A stretch of DNA of 64,000 nucleotides from Citrobacter braakii (GTDB lineage Bacteria > Pseudomonadota > Gammaproteobacteria > Enterobacterales > Enterobacteriaceae), in assembly GCF_002075345.1 (NCBI RefSeq), contig NZ_NAEW01000002.1:1-64000 (forward strand), read 5' to 3'. The translations under genes were made by a program, and so were the position numbers. The notes below the pieces were generated by a model. The model was given only the letters and a program-made list of their open reading frames with translations, was not told where the DNA came from and ran no database searches. Of this stretch, positions 1 to 6,476 are shown piece by piece (the stretch's first letter is position 1; each line of letters starts with the position of its first letter).

Positions 1-34
1 GGCCACCACCGGAAGATCGAACAACAGCACCCAT
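1..34 (-). CDS. 5' end of a phage gene running off the window, probably terminase small subunit (partial)
   Basis: An ATG on the minus strand at 32-34 follows a strong ribosome binding site (GGAGG, 5 bases upstream) and opens a frame of eleven codons (MGAVVRSSGGG) before the window ends. It lies directly downstream of the HNH endonuclease gene. In HK97-type cos phages an HNH gene is commonly followed by the terminase small-subunit gene, so that is the most likely identity. Position and RBS are the only evidence; the visible residues are too few to assign a family. Confidence 0.4.
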   Translation of the reverse strand, partial: MGAVVRSSGGG

Positions 35-179
35 TAAAACCTCCAATTCAATAGGTAAAAACTTCCGGAAAAAAGTTTCTTATTTTGGGCGCGTAAAAAT
101 TTGACGAGGCGGGCGGTCCCGGACAGCCAGGGCTACAGAGATTTGACCCGCCCCTCCCCTTTGTTAGTGATAATAATTA

Positions 180-530
180 TCATCTTGTACGGTCGCGCGC
201 CGTCTTCGCTTTATGGCAAGGCCAGCACAGACTTTGCAGGTTGTTATCTGCATCAGTGCCACCGTGAGCTTTAGGAATGATGTGGTCGACGGTTTTGGCC
301 TCACGCACCACACCACCACGCAGGCACAGCTGGCACAATCCTTTATCGCGTTTCAGGATACGGGCGCGGATAACAGTCCACTTCGAGCCATAGCCACGCT
401 GGTGGCGGCTCAGTCCGCGTTGATGCTGTGCCCATCCTTCACCACGATGTTTTTTGCAGTAACCCGAGGTGTCTGTCGTTGAGCCTGCACAACCATGCTT
501 ACGGCATGCGCGGGGAATTCGTGATGGCAT
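180..530 (-). CDS. phage HNH endonuclease
   Basis: A 116-residue protein of the small HNH family found next to terminase genes in tailed phages, where it nicks DNA and is needed for cos cleavage and packaging. The C-terminal half holds the fold: a CQLC zinc pair near residue 67, then VDHIIPKAHGG with the catalytic histidine near 83, the N of the NN pair about 14 residues later, and a second zinc pair in CWPCHKAK near 102. The N-terminal half has further Cys/His pairs (CRKHGC and CKKHR). It is the last complete gene of the leftward late operon before the presumed terminase gene. Confidence 0.85.
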   Translation of the reverse strand: MPSRIPRACRKHGCAGSTTDTSGYCKKHRGEGWAQHQRGLSRHQRGYGSKWTVIRARILKRDKGLCQLCLRGGVVREAKTVDHIIPKAHGGTDADNNLQSLCWPCHKAKTARDRTR

Positions 531-590
531 AGAACTTCACTCTCCTGATGCTAAAATAGCTACCCCATGAAAAACCAATACGGAGAAAAC

Positions 591-788
591 ATGAAAAACA
601 CTATTTCGAAAGGATTTCACCGGACAGGTATTCTGTTTGCTACCCCAATATTCATCTTTGGCCTTTTATTTTTATCAGCAGATACACCGGAGATGGGAAT
701 GTTAATTTCTCTGATATGCGCACTGTTTGTATACGGCGCGCTAAGACTTGTCGGATGGACTATCAACGGTTTCATTAAAGGCTACTGA
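591..788 (+). CDS. small phage membrane protein, transcribed against the late operon
   Basis: A 65-residue protein with two predicted membrane segments (about residues 11-28 and 35-55) separated by a short polar turn. I chose ATG 591 over the in-frame ATG at 567 because a GGAG Shine-Dalgarno sits 7 bases before it. Nothing identifies the function. It lies on the + strand between two minus-strand late genes (HNH and the lysis lipoprotein), which is where independently expressed cargo genes often sit. It may be such a gene or a small lysis or inhibitor factor. Coding status rests on the RBS, the hydrophobic pattern and the absence of a competing frame. Confidence 0.55.
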   Translation: MKNTISKGFHRTGILFATPIFIFGLLFLSADTPEMGMLISLICALFVYGALRLVGWTINGFIKGY

Positions 789-965
789 AAATATTGTTGC
801 AGCCCATCATGAAGGGCTGCTGTAATACCAATGTTCGATATCTGAATCGTGAAAACTGAAATCAGCATTACTTATTCGAAAACACCGCATGCAGCAGAAT
901 TTTTTGTTTTCCGGACACGCTGGTCCATGTCATTTTTCAGCAAAATATTCTGCCTGTGCGGGTGA

Positions 966-1148
966 TCAGTTCTGCGTACATTGCCGCACGCTATTAATAA
1001 GCTGGCAGATCTGAGAAGCTGCATCGAAAAGATGACGCGCTTTTTCCAGGCTGACACAGCCCACCAACAAAAAGGGCACCAGTATCGCTACCAGTGCCCA
1101 TCTTGCCGCCACGCGTGGCGTTCGGTGTGTCCAGTGTCTTCGTTTCAT
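966..1148 (-). CDS. small phage lipoprotein of the lysis cassette (possible Rz1-like outer-membrane spanin)
   Basis: A 60-residue protein with a basic N-terminus, a hydrophobic stretch and a lipobox (LLVGC, Cys near residue 31), so it should be exported and lipidated. The mature part is only about 30 residues with two more cysteines. It begins 15 bases after the stop of the endolysin gene. Small lipoproteins in that place are usually outer-membrane spanins or related lysis proteins. It is not proline-rich like lambda Rz1 and I see no Rz partner, so the spanin role is an inference. Confidence 0.6.
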   Translation of the reverse strand: MKRRHWTHRTPRVAARWALVAILVPFLLVGCVSLEKARHLFDAASQICQLINSVRQCTQN

Positions 1149-1163
1149 ATCACCACCAACACA

Positions 1164-1541
1164 CTAACGCTTTAACTGAAAGTGAGGCCCGTCCTTCAGC
1201 GTGCGCCAGTCTCCACCCCATTCAATGGGTGTTTCAAGCTCTGATGCAGCCTGCTTAAATGCCCTGGCAATTTTCTCGTACAAAGGCCACTCCCATGACA
1301 CCTGGCTGCCAACGTAGGCCACAACATCAACCGCATCGCCGGTCAGATGGCGACTGTTCATCGTCTGGCTTTTGCCTGCGGCGACCAGTTGTTTCTGACG
1401 GTATTTACTGCGCAGACCTTCGGTGATACCAAAATCAACTTCCGTCAGTTCCAGAGCGCGACGCACTACCGCCACCAGTTGCGGCTTAACGCCTTCCAGA
1501 TTCTTTTCACTGCGACGACTGAATCTGAATTTTCCCGACAT
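1164..1541 (-). CDS. phage endolysin, M15-family peptidase (L-alanyl-D-glutamate endopeptidase type)
   Basis: A 125-residue enzyme that cuts the peptide stem of peptidoglycan at lysis. Signature residues of the VanY/M15 metallopeptidase fold are present: the SRHLTGDAVDVVAY motif near residues 62-75 supplies the first zinc histidine and the aspartate, and the C-terminal GPHFQL supplies the last zinc histidine. The start MSGKFRF is preferred because GAGGT lies 6 bases before it; a longer in-frame start would add 16 residues without an RBS. There is no signal sequence, so release depends on a holin, and two holin-like genes lie just upstream in the operon. Confidence 0.85.
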   Translation of the reverse strand: MSGKFRFSRRSEKNLEGVKPQLVAVVRRALELTEVDFGITEGLRSKYRQKQLVAAGKSQTMNSRHLTGDAVDVVAYVGSQVSWEWPLYEKIARAFKQAASELETPIEWGGDWRTLKDGPHFQLKR

Positions 1542-1543
1542 AC

Positions 1544-1819
1544 TTACCTCAGTAATGAAAGGATTTTTGACACATTCCCGCGCGCCCATATCACCAGCAC
1601 GCAGAACAACAGATTAGCCAGCACCACCACCCAGTTACCGGGAAGAGGACGACCGCACAGATAACTGAGCGGCGCAACCGCATAGACAAGCATCAGCAGC
1701 CAGGCCAGCCACGACACCAGCGGTTTATGTGTGGCACCTTTTCGACGGTAGAAAAAAAGCGCCAGCACGATAACCGTACATAGCGCCACATTCAGCAAAC
1801 CGGGAAGATTACCCACCAT
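1544..1819 (-). CDS. phage holin-like membrane protein (three membrane segments)
   Basis: A 91-residue hydrophobic protein with membrane segments at about residues 8-24, 35-53 and 64-82 and a charged C-terminus. It starts inside the end of the previous holin-like gene, at ATG 1819 behind a GGAGGAGGT ribosome site that also encodes the glycine-rich tail of that protein. It stops 2 bases before the endolysin start. Size, topology and place match the small 3-TM proteins paired with holins in lysis cassettes. Whether it is the holin or the antiholin cannot be told from sequence. Confidence 0.65.
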   Translation of the reverse strand: MVGNLPGLLNVALCTVIVLALFFYRRKGATHKPLVSWLAWLLMLVYAVAPLSYLCGRPLPGNWVVVLANLLFCVLVIWARGNVSKILSLLR

Positions 1820-2204
1820 TACCACCTCCTCCGCCCCGCAGACGAGAGAACAGCCCAGATATCAGCAATGAAATCTCCTGCTGGTGGATGAACGACAGAA
1901 TCTTCACTGACACCACAGACACCAGCACCGCACACAATGCATCTATCGAGGCGCTGTCATATCCGGCCTTATCAGCCAGGAATGAAGCCAGCACTTCTGC
2001 CCCCAGCACGCCGATGATGAAAGACACCACAAAGTGGCCCACAATCCTCCAGGCTGAAAGCGCCTGTGGCATCGTGGCCACAAACAGCGCCCCGGCAAAT
2101 GCGCCAAACACAATCCCAAAATCCGTACCGGTGAACACGCCATATGCAGTCGCCCCACCAAGCGCTGCAGCAGTGCCCGTCCCGGAGACGGGTTCTGTAG
2201 CCAT
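1809..2204 (-). CDS. putative phage holin
   Basis: A 131-residue membrane protein with a Gly/Ala/Thr-rich N-terminus, three to four hydrophobic segments (about residues 17-45, 52-72, 88-105) and a glycine-rich tail. ATG 2204 has a GGAGA ribosome site 6 bases upstream; a frame extension to 2270 lacks one. It resembles phage holins encoded upstream of an M15 endolysin, and the next genes leftward (91-aa holin-like, endolysin, lipoprotein) complete a lysis cassette. The holin call is from topology and context. Confidence 0.65.
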   Translation of the reverse strand: MATEPVSGTGTAAALGGATAYGVFTGTDFGIVFGAFAGALFVATMPQALSAWRIVGHFVVSFIIGVLGAEVLASFLADKAGYDSASIDALCAVLVSVVSVKILSFIHQQEISLLISGLFSRLRGGGGGNGG

Positions 2205-2293
2205 AATTTCTCCTGTAAATAAAAAAGGGCCACCAGCGGCCCGTAAAAAACAACACCCAGTCAAAGGCACCCGCAGATGCCTTTTGTATGGTG

Positions 2294-2446
2294 CTATTCA
2301 ACCTTACGGATTAACGGCCAGAGCAGTGCAACCACTCCGACCACCAGCACACCATCCGCCAGCATCGACATCAGGTGCCCGGTAAAATCCACCGCCACTA
2401 CCAGAAACAGCAGGACGGCAGCCAGCACAAGGCGCGCACTTTTCAC
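2294..2446 (-). CDS. 50-residue phage membrane protein
   Basis: A GTG-initiated frame of 50 codons whose start overlaps the stop of the TerB-like gene (GTGA), a typical translational coupling. The protein is almost wholly hydrophobic, with two membrane segments (about residues 5-19 and 32-45) split by DFTGH and a short basic tail. The coupling to the upstream gene and its place just before the holin genes argue that it is real and belongs to the lysis cassette. Function unknown. Confidence 0.6.
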   Translation of the reverse strand: MKSARLVLAAVLLFLVVAVDFTGHLMSMLADGVLVVGVVALLWPLIRKVE

Positions 2447-2868
2447 AGGTACTGGTCCAGCGGCAGTTGCAACGCCTGTGCAATTTTCTTGAGCTGGGCT
2501 TCTTCCTGTTCACCGATGCCGTCCTGGTCAGCGATATCCAGACACAGACACAACACATCAACCGCTTCAGCTGTTCCAGCCACATCAGCCAGTTCACGCA
2601 ATGCCTGAGCATTCGCGCTACGCGGTGATGCTTCGTAACGGGCACGAATATTCGCGCTCATCTGGGCAATCTCACCAGAGAACGGCGCAAAAGCCGGAAG
2701 TGCCGCAATGGTTTTCTCCAGCACCGCGATTTCTTTTGCATCACAGGTACCGTCAGCGTATGCAATGGAATATGCGCCCCAGACGGTCGCCTCCACCGCG
2801 TCGCGGTTCTCCATCTTCTTCACTTCAACAATTGCCTTGCGGGTTTTCTTTTTGAAAATACCAAACAT
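2443..2868 (-). CDS. TerB-like (tellurite-resistance domain) phage protein
   Basis: A 141-residue soluble helical protein of the TerB family. The acidic YADGTCDAKE near residue 38 and IADQDGIGEQEE near residue 112 are the two metal-binding helix starts typical of the fold. A basic leader (FKKKTRKA) precedes the domain. An AAAGGA ribosome site precedes ATG 2868. No other ter genes are nearby, so it is a stand-alone TerB as often found in lambdoid late regions. Whether it affects tellurite or phage resistance is unknown. It is translationally coupled to the 50-residue membrane protein. Confidence 0.75.
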   Translation of the reverse strand: MFGIFKKKTRKAIVEVKKMENRDAVEATVWGAYSIAYADGTCDAKEIAVLEKTIAALPAFAPFSGEIAQMSANIRARYEASPRSANAQALRELADVAGTAEAVDVLCLCLDIADQDGIGEQEEAQLKKIAQALQLPLDQYL

Positions 2869-3005
2869 CGTGACTTTTCCTTTAAGTGGGTGAGCCTGCG
2901 CCCAGGAGTGACCAGCCCACAGAGAAAGTCACACTGACCATCCCGTAAGCTCACCCCTGAAAGGCTCTGTGGTTTTTGATGTGCGCCGGGCGTGGCGCGG
3001 ATATG

Positions 3006-3028
3006 AAAAAGGCCCGCCGTAGCGAGCC
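3006..3028 (-). terminator. probable intrinsic terminator in the late operon
   Basis: On the minus strand a 7-bp stem (GGCTCGC with GCGGGCC, one G-U pair) closes a 4-base loop and is followed by five T. It lies between the unknown gene at 3069-3356 and the TerB-like gene, so it would separate the two unless Q-modified polymerase reads through. Confidence 0.5.
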
Positions 3029-3068
3029 TGTCAACACAAGTTGTTACAACTGATAAAAAGTGTGATTT

Positions 3069-3356
3069 TCATCCCTGAACATGCACCTGAATGTTATTTC
3101 TGTTGGCCTCAGGAGCAAGTTCATTATAAGCCTTCACCAATTTCACTAATTTTTCGTTGGCATACATAAAGGCTTCAAAAGTGGCTTTCATTTTTTCGGA
3201 ATTAACAATTTTAACATCGTCATCACAATAGCGGTCCGGAGTGCAATATAAAACTGAGAGCAGACTAAATGCCTGAGCGCGCTCAGCATAAACATTGTCG
3301 ATTTGTTTTTTTAGATACTCACAGCGTTCTGATGCTTCTGGAACTGGATTAATCAT
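3069..3356 (-). CDS. phage protein of unknown function
   Basis: A 95-residue soluble, largely helical protein with no motif I recognise. It has a mixed charge pattern, two cysteines near residues 42-49, no signal sequence and no membrane segment. It is bounded upstream by an intrinsic terminator (3405-3430) and downstream by another (3006-3028), so it may be a small transcription unit of its own unless late antitermination applies. Codon use is more AT-rich than in the lysis genes to its left. Confidence 0.55.
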   Translation of the reverse strand: MINPVPEASERCEYLKKQIDNVYAERAQAFSLLSVLYCTPDRYCDDDVKIVNSEKMKATFEAFMYANEKLVKLVKAYNELAPEANRNNIQVHVQG

Positions 3357-3404
3357 ATTATCCCTTCAAAGCACGAAGTAATATGCTAACAACCCCTGTA
3401 AAAC

Positions 3405-3430
3405 AAAAAAAACCACCTCACGGGAGATGG
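3405..3430 (-). terminator. intrinsic terminator, copy A
   Basis: Minus strand: a 7-bp stem CCATCTC/GAGGTGG with loop CCGT, followed by eight T. It is nearly identical to the hairpin at 4901-4926. It ends the intergenic element at 3405-3710 and lies just upstream of the unknown gene at 3069-3356. Confidence 0.75.
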
Positions 3431-3710
3431 CGGTCAAAAAATTGCATGAGATATATTTTATTATAATTCATACACCTGTTGCAGGTTATATGCGTGACAG
3501 AATCAGGATTTCTGTGTCTCAGAATATTAATGCAGTGCCGGGTTCTTCCTCCCGGAGGGTCTTGCGCCAGCATCAAGACCCGTAACGCATTGAATAAACG
3601 CAGACCTGTGCTGACTTACCTCAGTTAATCTGAGTTTCACTGCATTCAGATAGAACTTTATTGTTTTCCCGGTCCCAACAACTATAAAAAGTACTATTTG
3701 AATACATTAA
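3405..3710 (-). repeat. terminator-ended intergenic element, copy A (possible small RNA)
   Basis: No convincing gene fills 3357-4213. Part of it is a diverged copy of the sequence at 4901-5295. Shared blocks occur in the same order at similar spacing: aatattaatgcagtgccg (3523), aaacgcagac (3596), cactgcatt (3638), tttgaatacatt (3697), and the terminator hairpin. The matches are collinear (73, 42 and 59 bases apart here, 71, 44 and 73 in copy B). Each copy ends in a strong intrinsic terminator on the minus strand directly before a small gene. A phage small RNA or structured leader would fit; no function is shown. The rest of the gap (3710-4213) is AT-rich and I see nothing in it. Confidence 0.5.
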
Positions 3711-4213
3711 AAATGTGTGACACGAGGTCTGCAACTGGTTTATACCACAGACCGAGGAGTGTGACAGAGTGGCGATGCAACGCCAAATTTTAAACCATCC
3801 CCATAAACTCTCGCCTACTCGCGCCACAAATAAGCCACCAACGATAGATAGGAAACCTTAATAATAAATGCGCCTTCGTAAGCTTATATAGTACAGTTAA
3901 AATTATTTTTTTTCAACCCAAAGCAATGCCACTTTCTATAGATCAGTTCTAATTATCCATTAAATCCAAAAAAACAAATCAGTAAAATTTATTTAATTAG
4001 CTCGCATTTCCATTAAAAATGCCCACACAATGGCGGCATAAAAAAAGATGCTGCATTGGCATTTTTACATAACAAATTCGGATGGGCCATCCCCGAACGA
4101 TTTCCCCATGTCTACCTCAGCCACTCTCTCGGAAATGACCCATTCGAATTCTATGTGATTAAATTGAGTTGTAAGGTATGGCTTAAACTCCATGTAATTG
4201 AAATACCCAACCC

Positions 4214-4351
4214 TCAGAATAAGGCCGCCAGCGCTATCAGCGATATTCCTGTATAAATAGCAGCTTCGGCTACTCGGGTTTTTATATGCTTATCGGCCAG
4301 ATGAGCGATAAAGAAGCAAAGCATTCCACCTAAAACAAACCATACTCCCAT
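4214..4351 (-). CDS. 45-residue phage membrane protein
   Basis: A short protein with two hydrophobic segments (about residues 3-18 and 31-44) joined by a charged turn (ADKHIKTR). The start at 4351 has an AAAGGGG ribosome site about 7 bases upstream; the longer frame to 4420 has no such signal. It is the third of three closely spaced small genes (4870 to 4214). Function unknown. Confidence 0.5.
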   Translation of the reverse strand: MGVWFVLGGMLCFFIAHLADKHIKTRVAEAAIYTGISLIALAALF

Positions 4352-4452
4352 CGATATCCCCTTTCTCCACAAACGCCCTTTTACTGGCTTATAGTCGCAA
4401 CCAGCACAACATCTGAACAAACTCTTATTTGTTCAGAATCCCTTGTCTGTTG

Positions 4453-4671
4453 TCACAATTCAAAAGTGAATGCCCTAAAATCCTGAGATCCAAGCTTATA
4501 GGAGCCTAATTGCACGTGATAACCATCGCCACGTACCTGTAGTTCTTTTCTTGCCATATATTCAGTTGCAAAAACACCCACAAGATGCCACGGAGCAGGA
4601 CGAATTACAGCCCAGCCAATCACTCTTTCATGGTCTGTCGGATCGTGCGGTAATCCATGAACTACAAACAT
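4453..4671 (-). CDS. phage protein of unknown function
   Basis: A 72-residue soluble protein starting 7 bases after the stop of the DUF4222-like gene. It contains several aromatic residues and a GDGYHVQLGSYKLG segment suggestive of a small beta fold. I do not recognise the family. Tight spacing within a small operon and a clean frame support it as a real gene. Confidence 0.55.
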   Translation of the reverse strand: MFVVHGLPHDPTDHERVIGWAVIRPAPWHLVGVFATEYMARKELQVRGDGYHVQLGSYKLGSQDFRAFTFEL

Positions 4672-4678
4672 ATATCAT

Positions 4679-4870
4679 CTACCTACTCGGTTGCCCTTCT
4701 TCCTCCGCAATTTTCTTGAATTTTGCCAGGAAGTTATACATTGGCCTTATACATGGATAGGGATAACCATCACGCATAAAAACAACACGCCTCTCCTCAA
4801 CACTGATTATTGTTACCAATGTGCCTCGATCATCTTTATAACTTTGACGGGGGCACGGATAATCATTCAT
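4679..4870 (-). CDS. DUF4222-like phage protein
   Basis: A 63-residue protein following the pattern I associate with DUF4222: RGTLVTII near the start, a central VVFMRDGY, then MYNFLAKFKKI. Members are small phage proteins of unknown role, common in lambdoid early and late regions. I place the start at MNDYPCPR (4870); longer frames begin inside the terminator hairpin region. A second, more distant member is at 8809-9033. Confidence 0.65.
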   Translation of the reverse strand: MNDYPCPRQSYKDDRGTLVTIISVEERRVVFMRDGYPYPCIRPMYNFLAKFKKIAEEEGQPSR

Positions 4871-4900
4871 GTCAAACATACAACACAATATACATTTGAT

Positions 4901-4926
4901 AAAAAAAACCACCTCACAGGAAGTGG
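4901..4926 (-). terminator. intrinsic terminator, copy B
   Basis: Minus strand: a 7-bp stem CCACTTC/GAGGTGG with loop CTGT, followed by eight T. Nearly identical to the hairpin at 3405-3430. It lies about 30 bases upstream of the DUF4222-like start. Confidence 0.75.
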
Positions 4927-5295
4927 ATGGCAATAGGCACGTGATAAATCATGTAGTTATTATTGGTACTATCGTTTATTGCATGCCGGACGTAGCATTT
5001 CCCATGAGGCATCGAGTGGTTCCCTACTCCCAAAACAAACCCACGACCTTTGACGTGATATTACCCGGTCGTTCCACAGCTGGGAGCTCCTCAATATTAA
5101 ATGCAGCGCCGGTTATACCCGGAGAATCCTCAGTCAGCCACTGGGATTCGCAACGATTTGATCAAACGCAGACGAGGATGCTGTTTTGCCCCACATTGCG
5201 TGGGTATCACTGCATTAAAATGGTGTCTCACCACCATGTCAGTCCCGTTCATCACAACAACAAATAACGGCAAGACACCATTTGAATGCAAAAAA
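4901..5295 (-). repeat. terminator-ended intergenic element, copy B (possible small RNA)
   Basis: Diverged copy of the element at 3405-3710. Matching blocks are aatattaaatgcagcgcc (5093), aaacgcagac (5164), cactgcatt (5208) and tttgaatgcaaa (5281), plus the terminator. The element starts roughly 200 bases downstream of the tRNA-Gly-like gene, so a transcript from the late promoter would run tRNA-Thr, tRNA-Gly, then this element and stop at its terminator unless antiterminated. Several open frames cross it, but none has an RBS or homology, so I treat it as non-coding. Confidence 0.5.
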
Positions 5296-5506
5296 CATGG
5301 CACACAGCCCCCTATGCAGCTGAGAAGCGAAATTACCCACTATTTCTGCCCCGCTTCGACTAACTTTCGTTAATCTGTGCCATTGACTCATAAGCCAAAT
5401 TTGTCAGTCTAAGTTTGAGAGCCATTCCTGTTCTGCACGGGGATGTAGGCAGTACTGAACTCTCATTTTCCCTTTCAGACACTCTACTCACCTGAAAGGA
5501 AATCGG

Positions 5507-5587
5507 AGCGGGTAGCGGGAGTTGAACCCACATCATCAGCTAGGAAGGCTAAAGTAGCCGAGGTAATAATCATTATACGATACCCGC
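5507..5587 (-). tRNA. tRNA-Gly(UCC)-like gene with an insertion, possibly non-functional
   Basis: The minus strand gives a 7-bp acceptor stem (GCGGGTA/TACCCGC), a T arm (GTGGG TTCAACT CCCGC) and an anticodon arm TTAGC-CTTCCTA-GCTGA with anticodon TCC. About nine extra bases lie between the D arm and the anticodon arm (GGCTACTTTAGC region), so the molecule is 81 bases long with a non-standard junction. There is no encoded CCA (TCCG follows the acceptor). The type matches phage tRNA-Gly. The insertion may abolish function. It ends 3 bases before the tRNA-Thr gene's CCA end. Confidence 0.6.
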
Positions 5588-5590
5588 AAA

Positions 5591-5666
<76 letters not shown>

Positions 5667-5932
5667 ATTAAGTTGGTTCTTCAGGGACATCCATGACCGA
5701 GCAATATAAAGTCACCCATCAGAACCGCTGCAAATAATACGGATAGAGCATTTGTATTCAACAAAATCAATGTCAAAAAATGTAAAGTTTTATTATCCAT
5801 TCATTAAATAGAACTATTAGATAAAAAAATAAAAGAATACCAATGCTGTTTTATTTTTGAATATGCATTTATTTTCGTTTTGAAATAAAAACCGCGAGAT
5901 TCGGGTTTCATAAAAAGTTCATGCCCTTCAAT

Positions 5933-6169
5933 TCACCTCACAATACAGTTTTGCGAAGCGTATTTGTTACCGGTTACTCGCATTGCAGCCCCACGAATAG
6001 CATCGACACCGATCAGCCCAACGCCATCACCGCCATCACCGCCAAAATAGGCAATGCGCAAACCAGCTGTAACGATCAACATAATAACTGCACCCAGCGG
6101 GGTATCTCCACACAACCTGCTCTGGAACAACTCCAGCCAGTCCGGCCAAGTATTTGAGTTATGAGGCAT
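5933..6169 (-). pseudogene. lambdoid phage holin with an internal deletion
   Basis: The N-terminus (MPHNSNTWPDWLELFQ) and first membrane segment (LGAVIMLIVTAGLRIAYFGG) look like a 3-TM lambdoid holin, and the C-terminus (GVGLIGVDAIRGAAMRVTGN) looks like the end of the same family. The middle is missing: after AYFGG the frame passes straight through GDGGDG into the tail, giving 78 residues instead of about 105-110. The joint is a 9-bp tandem repeat (6023-6040), consistent with slippage or recombination. The frame is open, so a short two-segment product could be made, but holin function is doubtful. No lambda-type endolysin follows. Confidence 0.6.
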
Positions 6170-6182
6170 TTGTAGTTATCTC

Positions 6183-6302
6183 TCACCTCGCTGATACAGC
6201 AAGTACAAATTGAGGGAATACCACGTACCGCACATCAGAAGCGGAAACGTCAAAGAAGCCGAGCCAGAGGATAACTGCGGGATAGACCAAGCCAACGCAC
6301 AC
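6183..6302 (-). CDS. small membrane peptide upstream of the holin remnant
   Basis: A GTG-started frame of 39 codons ending 13 bases before the holin ATG. It has one hydrophobic segment (residues 3-19) and a second weaker one at the C-terminus. The position suggests a small partner of the holin. There is no good Shine-Dalgarno, and the terminator just upstream (6314-6342) leaves little leader, so the coding call is weak. Confidence 0.3.
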   Translation of the reverse strand: MCVGLVYPAVILWLGFFDVSASDVRYVVFPQFVLAVSAR

Positions 6303-6313
6303 CCAGGCCCAGA

Positions 6314-6342
6314 AACAACAAAACCCGCTCAATGGCGGGTTT
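6314..6342 (-). terminator. intrinsic terminator at the head of the late operon (tR'-like)
   Basis: Minus strand: an 8-bp stem AAACCCGC/GCGGGTTT with loop CATTGA followed by TTTGTTGTTT. It lies downstream of Q and upstream of the holin remnant and tRNA genes, the position of lambda tR', where Q-modified polymerase reads through. The late promoter itself should lie in 6343-6480; I could not pick a confident -35/-10 pair. Confidence 0.6.
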
Positions 6343-6459
6343 AAGCTGTGTGGCGAAGTAACCACTCTTAACAGATTACGATAAAATTTGCGGACCGCGG
6401 TAATTTTTTTTGCTAAATTAAAGCCATATAAAAAATAAGACTTACAAGAAATTATTAGG

Positions 6460-6476
6460 ATGCTAAGATTTAGCAT
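6460..6476. promoter_or_regulatory. perfect 17-bp inverted repeat in the presumed late-promoter region
   Basis: ATGCTAA, a 3-base centre (GAT) and TTAGCAT form a perfect 7-bp dyad without a T tract. It lies between the rexA-like frame (+) and the late operon (-). The dyad's last two bases (AT) are the first two bases of the in-frame ATG at 6475 of the rexA-like frame. It could be an operator for the + strand module or part of the late promoter region. Sequence symmetry is the only evidence. Confidence 0.35.

Noticed and set aside
3621..3827. 68-codon minus-strand frame in the copy A region, considered as a small toxin gene
   Set aside because: No RBS, no hydrophobic toxin-like segment, and the frame is not kept in the related copy B region.
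3405..5295. The repeated intergenic elements considered as a hok/sok-type toxin locus
   Set aside because: No Hok-like peptide can be read on either strand; the shared blocks do not correspond to a common frame.
6023..6041. Short tandem GCCATCACC repeat considered as the start of a CRISPR or satellite array
   Set aside because: Only two 9-bp units inside a coding frame; no spacers and no cas genes anywhere in the window.
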